DNA of 64,000 nucleotides from JBCCGR01 sp039029195 (GTDB taxonomy: Bacteria; Pseudomonadota; Alphaproteobacteria; Rhizobiales; Rhizobiaceae): contig JBCCGR010000001.1 in the NCBI GenBank assembly GCA_039029195.1, positions 219,284 through 283,283 on the forward strand, read 5' to 3'. Numbering within the stretch: position 1 is the first letter of the stretch; each line of letters starts with the position of its first letter. This document shows positions 7,488-16,779 of this stretch, one piece after another. Both the position numbers and the translations under genes were made by a program. The notes under the pieces were generated by a model that saw nothing but the letters and a program-made list of their open reading frames with translations, was not told where the DNA came from and did not search any database.

Positions 7488-9650
7488 TCAAACCCCGCGC
7501 CAGGCTCGAACGAGTTCAAAATTGGGTTCTAGCTGAATGGAATGGACAAGCGTTTCAAGCGGGTTGAGTTTGTCGGCTGTTACCGCCCCATCGGCATTGG
7601 TCGCGTCGCTGGCAGATCCCTGGTCCTCATTTTCCGCGCCACCCGCGGAAGAGCTTGATTCATTCTTCGCGTCGCCCTCAGGCGGCGACGAGCCAAGAAC
7701 GCGCACCAACAAATCACGTGTGGCGCCCCCCGCCTCATAATTCGACACCAACTGACTGGCATTTCGCACACCAATTTCCCGCAACTTGCGTGCGATGCTG
7801 TTGTCATTTTCAAGATCGGCCTGCTGCAATCCCAGCAGGCTCAACAGGATGGACTGGTCAATCCACGAAACAAGCCTTTCGGCGGGAATCTGTGTTCTGA
7901 GCATGACATCGACAACATCAAGGCTGGCCATGTTGGAGACGTTTTCGACATCCTCTTCTTCAAGCCGAACCTCATGCCAAATTGTCAGACCGTCAAGCCT
8001 TTCCAACGGTTGGTTGCGGTGAAATCGGGGAACGGTGACAAAGATTTCCGGAATCTTGCTGACGGCGGTTGTGATCAGTTGCCACAGAATTCGCGGAAAC
8101 ACCCCCACCACAAATGACAGGATCAGGAGAGCACTATAATTGAGGAGACCGCTATCGTTTTCTTCACCCTCTTGCGACCCCGAACCAGCCGGTTTCTCCT
8201 TGGTTCCTGCCGCCTCCGCCGACTCCGACGCAGTAGCAACGGTCTTGGAGGCCTCCGAAACAACTGAACCTGCTTGTTCCGGCGACGTGAGATCGCTTTC
8301 AGCAAAGTAATTTAAAAGCACCACCACAAGCCATGCCGCAATGACCGCAAGAATGATGCGTAGCGCAAAGGAGAGATAGGCGTTGGGGCCTAGATCACGT
8401 CGGGCAAACCGCCGCATCAGCATTTGAATACCGAAGAAGAATGCACCCAGAAATGCAGCTGTTAGCGGCGTGATTTGCTCGCTGAGGCTGACATTGAGCA
8501 CTTTGGCGATTGAATCAGTTTGCCCTTGAGCCGCGAGCGACCATTGGGGCTGAAGCACGATCAACCATCCAACAAGTGAGAGGATGGTCGCAATGCACAG
8601 TGGGATGAAGAGATTGGCTCGAAATATGTCGGTTATACGGACGTTGGCCAACGGCATGATGACCGGGCTGGTGTTGGAAAAGGCCTTCTGATCACTCACA
8701 GCATTGATCAGTCCTCTCGCAAACTGGCCGCGGCGCAATACGTCTCCCTGTTCGCCATCAAATCTCAACTCGCCATACATGGCTTCAAACTGTTGCAGAT
8801 AGCTCTCCACCCGTGACTCTCTCACCTCGGGGGATTCGGATTTCAGTTCGAACTTGCTTTCAGTATGGGTGGTGTCACGGCGCCTGTTGAGGCGAGGAGC
8901 AAGCAGTCCCAGCCGTGCAAGATTTCCGACAAATTCGTTCAGAATGCTTGGACGTCGGGTCTTGAGAAACAGATAGTAGGTCGCCGCTGGCAGAGAACAG
9001 ACAACCAGAATGAAGACGATTTCATAGATAAACACCTGCTTCACAGGCGACTGAAACACCGCCGCCATAACACCGAATGCAATCAACAGAAGCGGCCCGA
9101 ACAAAGCGGCCACATTCTTCGTGCTTGTCGGAATTTTGTGCCAGTTCCTTTCAAGCAGATAGACGACACCCCAGGCCGCCACGTAGACCATGATAACGAC
9201 GAAGGCTTCGTATCGATACTTCGACCACAGATCGACGGCCCACTGGTAGTCGTTGAACCATGCGATCGCGAAAAAGACCAAAAAGTAGAATGACAGCCCG
9301 GCAATCCCGAGGAACACGGGAGAGATCACGCCGCGATCAGTTTTTCGCTCCATTTCGAAGAGAACGGCACGCGCAAGTTTGCCGGAATCTGAGTCCGGCG
9401 CCATAGCGATCACTTCCTGGTATTTTGTCTGCGCCTCTCGCAGCATTGTGCCGCGGTCGCGCAGGGCAATTGCTTCATTGTGAAGTGCTCTCGCCTGCCC
9501 AAATCGATCATCAATGGTTGCAGAATTCGCAGAAACGACCTGCTCGTCACCACCTGTTCCTGACCCTGTTCCGGTGCCAGAAGTGGGGGCGGGATCGGTT
9601 AAAGAGTCCTTCGTTTCGCTTTCCGTGGAGTTCTTGTTGTTGTCGGGCAC
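7488..9650 (-). CDS. Large uncharacterised integral membrane protein
   Basis: No family recognised. The 720-residue product starts with a low-complexity Ser/Thr/Gly stretch (about 1-50), then a helical region, then four hydrophobic segments between about residues 110 and 230 (for example FLGIAGLSFYFLVFFAIAWF). A soluble part follows, then more membrane segments between about 345 and 535, interrupted by an Ala/Glu/Ser-rich acidic loop. The last ~170 residues are soluble with a Gly/Ser/Asn-rich linker. A frame-extending TTG exists at 9683, but GTG at 9650 has a strong GGGGAGG 7 bases upstream and is preferred. It sits between the rimP operon and trmB, where most relatives have no such gene. Confidence 0.8.
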   Translation of the reverse strand: MPDNNKNSTESETKDSLTDPAPTSGTGTGSGTGGDEQVVSANSATIDDRFGQARALHNEAIALRDRGTMLREAQTKYQEVIAMAPDSDSGKLARAVLFEMERKTDRGVISPVFLGIAGLSFYFLVFFAIAWFNDYQWAVDLWSKYRYEAFVVIMVYVAAWGVVYLLERNWHKIPTSTKNVAALFGPLLLIAFGVMAAVFQSPVKQVFIYEIVFILVVCSLPAATYYLFLKTRRPSILNEFVGNLARLGLLAPRLNRRRDTTHTESKFELKSESPEVRESRVESYLQQFEAMYGELRFDGEQGDVLRRGQFARGLINAVSDQKAFSNTSPVIMPLANVRITDIFRANLFIPLCIATILSLVGWLIVLQPQWSLAAQGQTDSIAKVLNVSLSEQITPLTAAFLGAFFFGIQMLMRRFARRDLGPNAYLSFALRIILAVIAAWLVVVLLNYFAESDLTSPEQAGSVVSEASKTVATASESAEAAGTKEKPAGSGSQEGEENDSGLLNYSALLILSFVVGVFPRILWQLITTAVSKIPEIFVTVPRFHRNQPLERLDGLTIWHEVRLEEEDVENVSNMASLDVVDVMLRTQIPAERLVSWIDQSILLSLLGLQQADLENDNSIARKLREIGVRNASQLVSNYEAGGATRDLLVRVLGSSPPEGDAKNESSSSAGGAENEDQGSASDATNADGAVTADKLNPLETLVHSIQLEPNFELVRAWRGV

Positions 9651-9799
9651 CACCTTGCCTCCCCGCTCAGGGGCCACCGGCAAAGCATGGGAAAGAGTTG
9701 CAAGCCGACAGCCTGAACATCAGTTGTTCGAGGTTACCAACGGAACGAGCAAAAGACCGTGACTATTTGCACAGAGTGAATTTTCGAACGAATGTTGCC

Positions 9800-10522
9800 T
9801 TACGACACTCGCTCAAACACCAGATACGCCGGTGTTCGGCCTTCGCGAATGGCTTTTGCTTCATAGCGGGTGCGGTGCCAAACATCCCACGGCTGCCGCC
9901 AGTCGTCAGCCTGCTTCGCTGTCCAGCGAAGTGCTTCTTGCCGTGCAATGTGCTGCAGCGTCCAGTTGACATAGGTGTCGATGTCGGAAGCAAAGCGAAA
10001 CAGACCGCCTGGTTCAATCACCCGAGCAATGCGCTCAAGGTTCTTCACGTTCACAAAGCGCCGCTTCCAGTGCTTCTTCTTCGGCCATGGATCGGGATAA
10101 AGAAGGTCTACACGGGACAGCGATGCCGGTGGAAGCCAGTCCAGCAAAATGGCTGCGTCTTCGCCATAAAGGCGAACATTGTTGAGCCCCCGACCGTCAA
10201 CCTCGCCCAACATTTTGGCAAGGCCGTTGATGAATGGTTCCACCCCGATAAAGCCGGTTTCGGGATGATCCTGAGCTTGCCGGGCCAGATGTTCGCCACC
10301 GCCAAATCCGATTTCGAGGTTGACCGACTCAACACTCGTCGGAAATAGCACCGTCAGATCATCCGGCGCAGGACCACCAAAAGGATCGAGCTGCAACTCC
10401 GGCAACAGGCTGTCCCAAAGTCGCGCCTGACGGTTTTTCAGCTCATGACCCTTTCGACGGCCAAAAAAGGAAGAGGCGGGACGCCTTTGCGCCCCGCCTC
10501 TGGAATTCGCTTCCTGATTCAT
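9800..10522 (-). CDS. trmB: tRNA (guanine-N7-)-methyltransferase TrmB
   Basis: SAM-dependent enzyme forming m7G46 in the tRNA variable loop. The 240-residue protein has the SAM-binding motif EIGFGGGEHL at 70-79, the acidic GVEPFINGLA strand, and the family signature YPDPWPKKKHWKRR beginning at residue 142. The C-terminal T-x-Y-E motif appears as HRTRYEAKAIREGR. It follows metK after 19 bases; the SAM synthetase-methyltransferase pairing is conserved in alphaproteobacteria. Confidence 0.96.
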   Translation of the reverse strand: MNQEANSRGGAQRRPASSFFGRRKGHELKNRQARLWDSLLPELQLDPFGGPAPDDLTVLFPTSVESVNLEIGFGGGEHLARQAQDHPETGFIGVEPFINGLAKMLGEVDGRGLNNVRLYGEDAAILLDWLPPASLSRVDLLYPDPWPKKKHWKRRFVNVKNLERIARVIEPGGLFRFASDIDTYVNWTLQHIARQEALRWTAKQADDWRQPWDVWHRTRYEAKAIREGRTPAYLVFERVS

Positions 10523-10541
10523 TGTCAGAAAAGATTGCCGA

Positions 10542-11732
10542 TCAGACAGCTGCTTTCAGCGCATCGACCAGATCGGTTTTTTCCCAGGAGAAACCACCAT
10601 CGGCATCCGGCGTGCGCCCAAAGTGGCCATAGGCTGCGGTGCGGGCATAAATTGCCTTGTTGAGATCAAGGTGCTGGCGAATGCCGCGTGGCGAAAGATC
10701 CATCACGCTGCCGATTGCCTTTTCCAGATCTGCATCGGATACCCCTTCGCCGCCGCCTGCGTTCACATAGATCGAGAGCGGCTGGGAAACCCCAATTGCA
10801 TAGGAAAGCTGAATGTTGCACCAGTCGGCCAGACCGGCAGCAACAACGTTTTTCGCCAGATAGCGCGAAGCGTAAGCGGCAGACCGGTCAACCTTTGTCG
10901 GGTCTTTCCCGGAAAATGCGCCACCGCCGTGGGGGGCCGCTCCACCATAGGTGTCCACGATGATCTTACGACCGGTAAGACCGGCATCACCATCAGGACC
11001 ACCGATCAGGAACTTGCCGGTTGGATTGACGTGCCAGACGGTTTCGCCCGTGATCCAACCGTCAGGCAGGGTTTTTTCGATGTAGGGGCGAACCAGATCA
11101 GCAACATCAGCAGACGTCATGTCGCCATCGAGATGCTGTGTGGAGAGAACGATGGACGACGCGCGAACCGGCTTGCCGTTCTCGTAGACCACCGTCACCT
11201 GACTTTTGGAGTCTGGTCCGAGCTGAGCGGCCTCTCCGGATTTGCGAGCCGCAGCGAGAACTTCAAGAATCTTGTGGCTGTAATAGATCGGAGCCGGCAT
11301 CAGTTCCGGCGTTTCCTGACAGGCATAACCAAACATGATGCCCTGGTCGCCAGCGCCTTCATCCTTGTTGCTGCCTGCGTCAACGCCCTGAGCAATGTCA
11401 GAAGATTGAGCGTGCAGCAGCACGTCCACATCGGCGTGTTTCCAGTGGAAACCGTCTTGTTCGTAGCCGATGTCTTTGATGGCCTCACGTGCCACCGCTT
11501 CGACGTGAGCCGGTTCAATGCTTGCCGGACCACGGGTTTCACCAGCAATCACCACCTTGTTTGTGGTGGTTAGCGTTTCAGCAGCAACACGAACATCCCA
11601 TGGGTCCATGCCTTCTTTTGCTGCGGTGGAGAAAAACAGATCAACGATTTCATCCGACACACGGTCTGATACCTTGTCAGGATGACCTTCGGATACGGAT
11701 TCAGATGTAAAGAGATAGTGCGAACGAGCCAT
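10542..11732 (-). CDS. metK: S-adenosylmethionine synthetase MetK
   Basis: Makes SAM from methionine and ATP. The 396-residue protein starts with SHYLFTSESVSEGHPDKV, has the GAGDQGIMFGYA signature near residues 127-138, and GGGAFSGKDPTKVDRS, the P-loop-like phosphate motif. The frame could be extended 17 codons, but ATG at 11732 has GGGGACA just upstream and gives the family-standard N terminus. It lies between the XRE regulator and trmB. A 276-base gap precedes it and contains hairpins that may be regulatory. Confidence 0.97.
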   Translation of the reverse strand: MARSHYLFTSESVSEGHPDKVSDRVSDEIVDLFFSTAAKEGMDPWDVRVAAETLTTTNKVVIAGETRGPASIEPAHVEAVAREAIKDIGYEQDGFHWKHADVDVLLHAQSSDIAQGVDAGSNKDEGAGDQGIMFGYACQETPELMPAPIYYSHKILEVLAAARKSGEAAQLGPDSKSQVTVVYENGKPVRASSIVLSTQHLDGDMTSADVADLVRPYIEKTLPDGWITGETVWHVNPTGKFLIGGPDGDAGLTGRKIIVDTYGGAAPHGGGAFSGKDPTKVDRSAAYASRYLAKNVVAAGLADWCNIQLSYAIGVSQPLSIYVNAGGGEGVSDADLEKAIGSVMDLSPRGIRQHLDLNKAIYARTAAYGHFGRTPDADGGFSWEKTDLVDALKAAV

Positions 11733-11880
11733 AGTGTCCCCGTGCTTAGTTGAAGATCGGACGCAACAAGCTGGGGTGCCCAAACACGTCCATTAGCGGC
11801 GCACGTGTAGGGGCATTCGACACTTGGGGTCAAGTGGCAAATTACCGGGGTACGATGTTAATTTTAGATATTCTCTGAGC
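11733..11880 (-). promoter_or_regulatory. Structured 5' leader of metK
   Basis: The 276-base gap between the XRE gene and metK holds several inverted repeats close to metK: CACTTG/CAAGTG at 11821-11836 with a 4-base loop, ACACGT (11784-11789) with ACGTGT (11803-11808), and a short TGGG/CCCA hairpin near 11772-11782. On the minus strand GGTAATTTG is followed 70-odd bases later by GCTAAT, faintly recalling SAM-II riboswitch cores. No riboswitch is claimed; the stems are visible, the ligand is inference. Confidence 0.3.
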
Positions 11881-12008
11881 GATCCCCGGCTGTTGTTTTC
11901 GGTTCCTCGAACAACGGCTCTTCGCAATCCCATCTGATAGGTTGTGAGGATGATCCGACGCACAGATGAAATGACTTTCTGTGCGCCTGATGCTACCTCA
12001 TGCGGCTA

Positions 12009-12419
12009 TTATTCTTCTTCCGCCAGCGTTTTAACCAGCTCGACGATTTTTCGCCGAACCTTTGCATCTTTGATGTTTACAAAAGCGCGGTTCAGCTGAA
12101 GCCCTTCAGAGCTTGAGAGAAAATCAACCACATAGGTGGTGGAATTCTGTTCGGCCATGCCGGCAGGTGTAGAATCCGTTCCCGACGGTGCATCTTCAAA
12201 AAAGAAGGAAACAGGTACACTCAGCACATTCGCAATCTGCTGCATGCGGCTGGCACCAATCCGGTTTGCACCTTTTTCATATTTCTGAATTTGCTGGAAA
12301 GTGATCCCCAATGCGTCACCAAGTTTTTCCTGGCTAAGCCCCTGCATCGTTCTTCTCAATCGAACGCGCGAGCCCACATGCACGTCGATCGGATTTGGTT
12401 TCTTTTTTGGTTGAGTCAT
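12009..12419 (-). CDS. XRE-family helix-turn-helix regulator
   Basis: The 136-residue protein has an N-terminal HTH_3 domain: VGSRVRLRRTMQGLSQEKLGDALGITFQQIQKYEKGANRIGASRMQQIANVLSV, here split by its five helices, with the recognition helix ITFQQIQKYE. The C-terminal half is a short alpha region ending in acidic residues. ATG at 12419 is chosen over a GTG seven codons upstream because AAGG lies 9 bases before it. This regulator between lnt and metK is a conserved feature of alphaproteobacteria; its targets are not shown here. Confidence 0.9.
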   Translation of the reverse strand: MTQPKKKPNPIDVHVGSRVRLRRTMQGLSQEKLGDALGITFQQIQKYEKGANRIGASRMQQIANVLSVPVSFFFEDAPSGTDSTPAGMAEQNSTTYVVDFLSSSEGLQLNRAFVNIKDAKVRRKIVELVKTLAEEE

Positions 12420-12603
12420 TATTATTTGCCTTGTTGCCACAGCCGGACGGGCGCGACAGATTAATGATTGTCAACCCACCTCCCCTAAACCTGGAAAAGG
12501 CCATTCCGGCACGTTGCCAATCAACTCAATTTCGTGATGTGCAAGGTTAGGGCCCCACACCACATAATCATGACGCATCGGTTGAATTCGTGTCAATGCA
12601 ACT

Positions 12604-14241
12604 TTATCGCGCTTTCGCGCGTATTGCTATCATTAATAGCAAAATCAGTCCTAAAACTGCTAGAAAGACACTGTTTCTTATGTTTGCGAACACTGTCCCC
12701 TCTAAGGCCACCGGCAACCGGCCATCAATCACGCCGGACTGCCCAAGCCCGAGCGCGCGGGTGATTCGCCCGTAAGGGTCTATGATTGCAGAAATCCCGG
12801 TGTTTGCGGCACGCACCACAGGCAGACCCTGTTCAACAGCACGGACCTGCGCCTGATGCAAATGTTGATGTGGTCCCGGGGATAGCCCAAACCATGCATC
12901 ATTAGTCAGATTAACAATCCAGCCGGGCGCTTCACCATCGTAAGACAGTCCGGTCGGAAAGATAATCTCGTAGCAAATCAGCGGCAGAAACGCGGGATAT
13001 TTACCAAGCGCCACCGTTCGTCGCAAAACGCCCTTGGAAAAACCGCCCTTTATGTCCGTCAGTTCATTAAGGCCGATGCTTTCAAGCAGCGGCTGAAACG
13101 GCAGATATTCTCCAAACGGGACGAGATGCACCTTGTCGCGAGCCGCGGTGATTTCGCCTTTGTCATTGATCACGTAAAGCGAATTGAACGTGAACCCTTC
13201 AGTCTTGCCCTCAATGGCTTTTTCTTCGCGCAAGGCCCCGGTGATCAAAGATGTTCCGTCCGGAAGCAGTGCGGCGATTGCAGCAATGGCGTCCGGTTGA
13301 TCGGTCAGGACAAACGGAAACACCGATTCCGGCCAGATCAGAAGATCCGTTCCTTCCAGCGACTGTTTGCTTGGCGAGGTCGATGCATTCGACAGATTGA
13401 TGAGCTTGGCAAAAATTTCGCTGCGCCTTTGCGGCAGCCATTTTTCTTCCTGTGGAATGGCGGGCTGAAGAATACGCAGGCTTAAATCATCAACATGATC
13501 TGTGACCGCGCCACCAAGTCTAAAGACACCAAATCCCACATGCACAGCCGAAAGCAGAAGAGCCACAACCAAAGTGGCTGTAACGCGGCGTGGACCGCTG
13601 CGTCGCTCTCCAGCAACACTGCCCGGATCCATCACAGCCGGTGCCGCAAATACGAAGATGGCACCAAGCGTCACCCCATAAAGACCAATAACCGAAGCTG
13701 ATTGCATCATCGCCGGTACCGGCATTGCCGCATAGCCAATGGCATTCCAGGGCAGGCCGGTGAAAAGCGTGCCGCGCAACCACTCGGCCAATCCCAGCCC
13801 AAACGTTAGTGCAAGAATACGGCGCCAGCCATCGCGCCAGAATATGCGGGCAATCGCGAGCCCGAATGCCCAGAAAAGCGCAAGGCCTGCTGGAAGCAAT
13901 GCCACCGCAAATGGCAACAGCCAGGCAAACTGGTCAGCATCGACCAGAAACGCCTTTCCAAGCCACCACATGGAAACCAGAAAATAGCCGAAACCAAAAA
14001 GCCAACCAATGCGCGCCGCAGGCCACAGGCGACCAATCACGCCGCGACCAGGGTCACCCAACGCGCCATCCATGAGCCAGACCAAAACAGGGAAGGTCAC
14101 GAACAGGATTGGGAAGATGTGGAAAGGTGCCATGGCAAACGCGGAACAGCCGCCCGCAACAAGAGCCACAAGATAGGCTCGCCAGCCCCACAAAATGATG
14201 ATGGAGCCGGAAAACCGGCCAATCACATCGCCTAATGCCAT
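12604..14241 (-). CDS. lnt: Apolipoprotein N-acyltransferase Lnt
   Basis: Inner-membrane enzyme that adds the third acyl chain to lipoproteins. The product of 545 residues has five or six hydrophobic segments in the first ~210 residues, then a nitrilase-type domain with the Glu-Lys-Cys triad: LLIWPESVFPF (Glu), DKVHLVPFGEYLPF (Lys) and PLICYEIIFP (Cys). A last membrane segment (FLAVLGLILLLMIAI) closes the protein. ATG at 14241 is used; a GTG at 14256 is possible. It lies in the lnt-xre-metK-trmB cluster. Confidence 0.95.
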   Translation of the reverse strand: MALGDVIGRFSGSIIILWGWRAYLVALVAGGCSAFAMAPFHIFPILFVTFPVLVWLMDGALGDPGRGVIGRLWPAARIGWLFGFGYFLVSMWWLGKAFLVDADQFAWLLPFAVALLPAGLALFWAFGLAIARIFWRDGWRRILALTFGLGLAEWLRGTLFTGLPWNAIGYAAMPVPAMMQSASVIGLYGVTLGAIFVFAAPAVMDPGSVAGERRSGPRRVTATLVVALLLSAVHVGFGVFRLGGAVTDHVDDLSLRILQPAIPQEEKWLPQRRSEIFAKLINLSNASTSPSKQSLEGTDLLIWPESVFPFVLTDQPDAIAAIAALLPDGTSLITGALREEKAIEGKTEGFTFNSLYVINDKGEITAARDKVHLVPFGEYLPFQPLLESIGLNELTDIKGGFSKGVLRRTVALGKYPAFLPLICYEIIFPTGLSYDGEAPGWIVNLTNDAWFGLSPGPHQHLHQAQVRAVEQGLPVVRAANTGISAIIDPYGRITRALGLGQSGVIDGRLPVALEGTVFANIRNSVFLAVLGLILLLMIAIRAKAR

Positions 14242-14317
14242 GTTGTTGCGAATCACCTCTTTCCCGATGCCGGAAGCGTTGGCCCCACGGCAGAGTCAGG
14301 TCAAGTTTCAGGGCAGC

Positions 14318-14779
14318 TCAAGACCCAGTCGACAACGTAAAGATAAACTGATCAGCCACATCCAGTGCGCCTACAAGATCACGTCCCCGAACTTGCATGG
14401 AGGGCAGGCCCACACCCTCTATCATTTCCAACTTCCGGTTAGGAATGCGGGGCAGATCATCGTCCGTCACCAGTTCAATGACTCCGTGAATGCGCGCTGA
14501 TGGTTCATGTGGAACCTGAACGATACCAAAGCCCCTCACCTCCATTTTCCCCTCAATCGTATCGGGCACCCGAGCGATCAATCTCCTGCCGCGGGCTTCC
14601 AAAAGAACTTGATCGTCAGAAATAAGTGCCGCGAACTGCGCGCGAGCCCGACAGCGTTCCAGCAACAAACGAGCCAAGAGGGACTTTCCCGAACCGGACG
14701 CGCCCCGCACCAACAGCCCGATTTCACCAACAAGAAGGGCCGTGCCATGGTGGTTTTTTCCGGCTCGCATAACCGGCAT
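14318..14779 (-). CDS. hprK: HPr kinase/phosphorylase, short alphaproteobacterial form
   Basis: Phosphorylates a serine of the HPr protein in the regulatory PTS. At 153 residues it has only the C-terminal kinase domain, as usual in alphaproteobacteria. Walker A GASGSGKS is at residues 26-33, SDDQVLLEARG follows, and EVRGFGIVQVP matches the HprK signature (E-x-R-G-x-G-I-x-x-V). Its ATG overlaps the chvG stop by one base (TGATG), so the two are translationally coupled. The PTS genes manX and ptsH that often follow are absent; lnt comes next. Confidence 0.92.
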   Translation of the reverse strand: MPVMRAGKNHHGTALLVGEIGLLVRGASGSGKSLLARLLLERCRARAQFAALISDDQVLLEARGRRLIARVPDTIEGKMEVRGFGIVQVPHEPSARIHGVIELVTDDDLPRIPNRKLEMIEGVGLPSMQVRGRDLVGALDVADQFIFTLSTGS

Positions 14780-16632
14780 CAGCCCTCTTGAAGGGCAGGC
14801 AAACGAACAATGAAACGCGCGCCTTCCGGATTGGCATCACCACCAATATTTTCAGCCGTCAGCGTACCATCCTGCGCTTCAATAATCTGCTTGGAGATCG
14901 ACAAACCAAGACCCGAGTTCTGACCGAAACCATCCTGCTCCGTTCGGTCGGTGTAGAAGCGTTCAAATATCCGCTCCACCCGTTCGGCACGAATGCCAGG
15001 TCCATTGTCCTCGATTGTCATCTCAATCATGCCGTTGGAGCGGCGCAGGGAGATGTTAATTTGGCCGGATTTCTCCGGCACAAACGAGCGCGCATTGTCG
15101 ACCAGATTATTGATGACTTGTGACAATCGCAGTTCATGGCCACAGGTGACAAACGGGCCATGACGACTTGCCTTCTCGGTCCGTCCCGAAGAACCACCAC
15201 GCAACCGGCGAGCAGCCTTTGGCTTTTCGATGTTGAGGGAGAGTTTGATCGCACTCGTTCCTGGATTGATGTGGTCCTGTGCCGATTTGAAAGTCTTCAA
15301 CAATTCCTCTAGATCCACCGGCTCTTCAGCTTCCCGAGCCAGTTCCGCATCCAGCCGCGACGCATCGGAAATATCGGTGATGAGCCGGTCAAGCCGAACC
15401 ACATCATGCTGGATCACATCCATCAGGCGTTTGCGTTGTTCGTCGGTTTTTGTGAGCGGAAGGGTTTCAACCGCACTACGCAGGGATGTCAGCGGGTTTT
15501 TCAACTCATGGCTCACATCCGCCGCGAAACTTTCGATCGCATCAATCCGCGCATAAAGGGACGCCGTCATATCCCTGAGAGCGGTGGAGAGATTGCCGAT
15601 CTCATCGCGGCGGTCAGAAAAATCCGGGATCTGCGCACGCGCATTGTGCCCCAACCTCACCTGCACCGCCGCCGCTGCCAGCCTTCGCAGGGGTTGGGCA
15701 ATGGTGCTTGCCAGCAGGATCGAAAGGATGATCGTCACACCAGCGGCCACCATGAAGACCCGGACAATCCCGATGCGCTCCGCCTGAACGATTTTGTCGA
15801 TGTCACCCGCTTCCGTTGACAGCAGAAGTACGCCCAGAACCGCGCGAAAACGCTGTACCGGCACCGCAACCGAGACGATCAGTTCACCGTCTTCGGTCAG
15901 TCTCGTGACACTGCCGGGACTGCCGGTAAGGGCTGTCACAACCTCCGGATACCCGGTACCGTTTCCATTCGGAAATTCTTTGTAGAGCGGCAGGTCACTG
16001 CGCTGCAGCAGCGTGTTGAACTGCTTTGAGAACCACTCACTCCAGCTCACTTGCGGATCGATCTCCGGTAAATCAAACCGCAAAACCTGACCACGCGTGT
16101 AGAGATGCTTGGAGTCAAGAATAATCAGCCCATCGCGATCATAAATACGCGCGCGGGTTCGCGTCGGCGAAATCAGGCGGCGCAGAACCGGTGCCACCCG
16201 TTCCGGGTCAATCGGAAAGTCCAAATTGTCATTATCAGTTTCTGCCGGAATGGCGCTTTCACCGGCTTGCAGTTCAAGCAGCTTTTCCGGATCAATGGTC
16301 AGCGCATTGGTTTCCACCGTGGCGGATGCCGCAATTGCACCGGCAATGATCTCACCCTGTGTCAGAAGGCTTTCAACCCTCGCATCAATCAGCCCTTCGC
16401 GAAACTGGTTGAGATAGAGGATGCCTGAAACCAGAACCAGCAACGCAGCCACGTTCAAAAAAACAATGCGCCGTGTCAGGCTGGTAAAGACATAGATCGA
16501 GAAGTTTCGCCGCAACCGTCGCCAGAACCCGCGCTTCTTTGTGCTTTCGGTGGCCAGTGCATCTTCCAGATCCGCGACGCCCTTTGACACTTGCCGCGCC
16601 AGCCCAACCGATGTTTCCGTCTCCGATGTCAT
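14779..16632 (-). CDS. chvG: ChvG/ExoS-type sensor histidine kinase
   Basis: Membrane sensor kinase of the ChvG-ChvI system controlling envelope and acid responses in rhizobia-like bacteria. The 617-residue protein has a cytoplasmic N terminus, a membrane segment near 56-74, a periplasmic sensor region (about 75-290), a second membrane segment (about 290-312), a HAMP linker, the H-box AADVSHELKNPL with His 375, and an ATPase domain with NLVDNARSF, DNGPGI and GLGLSI. ATG at 16632 gives the family N terminus; the frame extends 28 codons further but that part is AT-rich and unlike the family. The partner chvI is not adjacent: an arfB gene lies upstream on the other strand. Confidence 0.94.
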   Translation of the reverse strand: MTSETETSVGLARQVSKGVADLEDALATESTKKRGFWRRLRRNFSIYVFTSLTRRIVFLNVAALLVLVSGILYLNQFREGLIDARVESLLTQGEIIAGAIAASATVETNALTIDPEKLLELQAGESAIPAETDNDNLDFPIDPERVAPVLRRLISPTRTRARIYDRDGLIILDSKHLYTRGQVLRFDLPEIDPQVSWSEWFSKQFNTLLQRSDLPLYKEFPNGNGTGYPEVVTALTGSPGSVTRLTEDGELIVSVAVPVQRFRAVLGVLLLSTEAGDIDKIVQAERIGIVRVFMVAAGVTIILSILLASTIAQPLRRLAAAAVQVRLGHNARAQIPDFSDRRDEIGNLSTALRDMTASLYARIDAIESFAADVSHELKNPLTSLRSAVETLPLTKTDEQRKRLMDVIQHDVVRLDRLITDISDASRLDAELAREAEEPVDLEELLKTFKSAQDHINPGTSAIKLSLNIEKPKAARRLRGGSSGRTEKASRHGPFVTCGHELRLSQVINNLVDNARSFVPEKSGQINISLRRSNGMIEMTIEDNGPGIRAERVERIFERFYTDRTEQDGFGQNSGLGLSISKQIIEAQDGTLTAENIGGDANPEGARFIVRLPALQEG

Positions 16633-16779
16633 AATCGGCGACCACCACAAAACCCGGATGTTTGAAACGAAATTGTGTACAAGGTGATGCGTCCGAAAAA
16701 CAATGAGGGTCAGCACCCCGGAACGTCATCATATTGCCCGCGGCACAGGAATGTCCATAACGCGCGCTATGGCAACACT

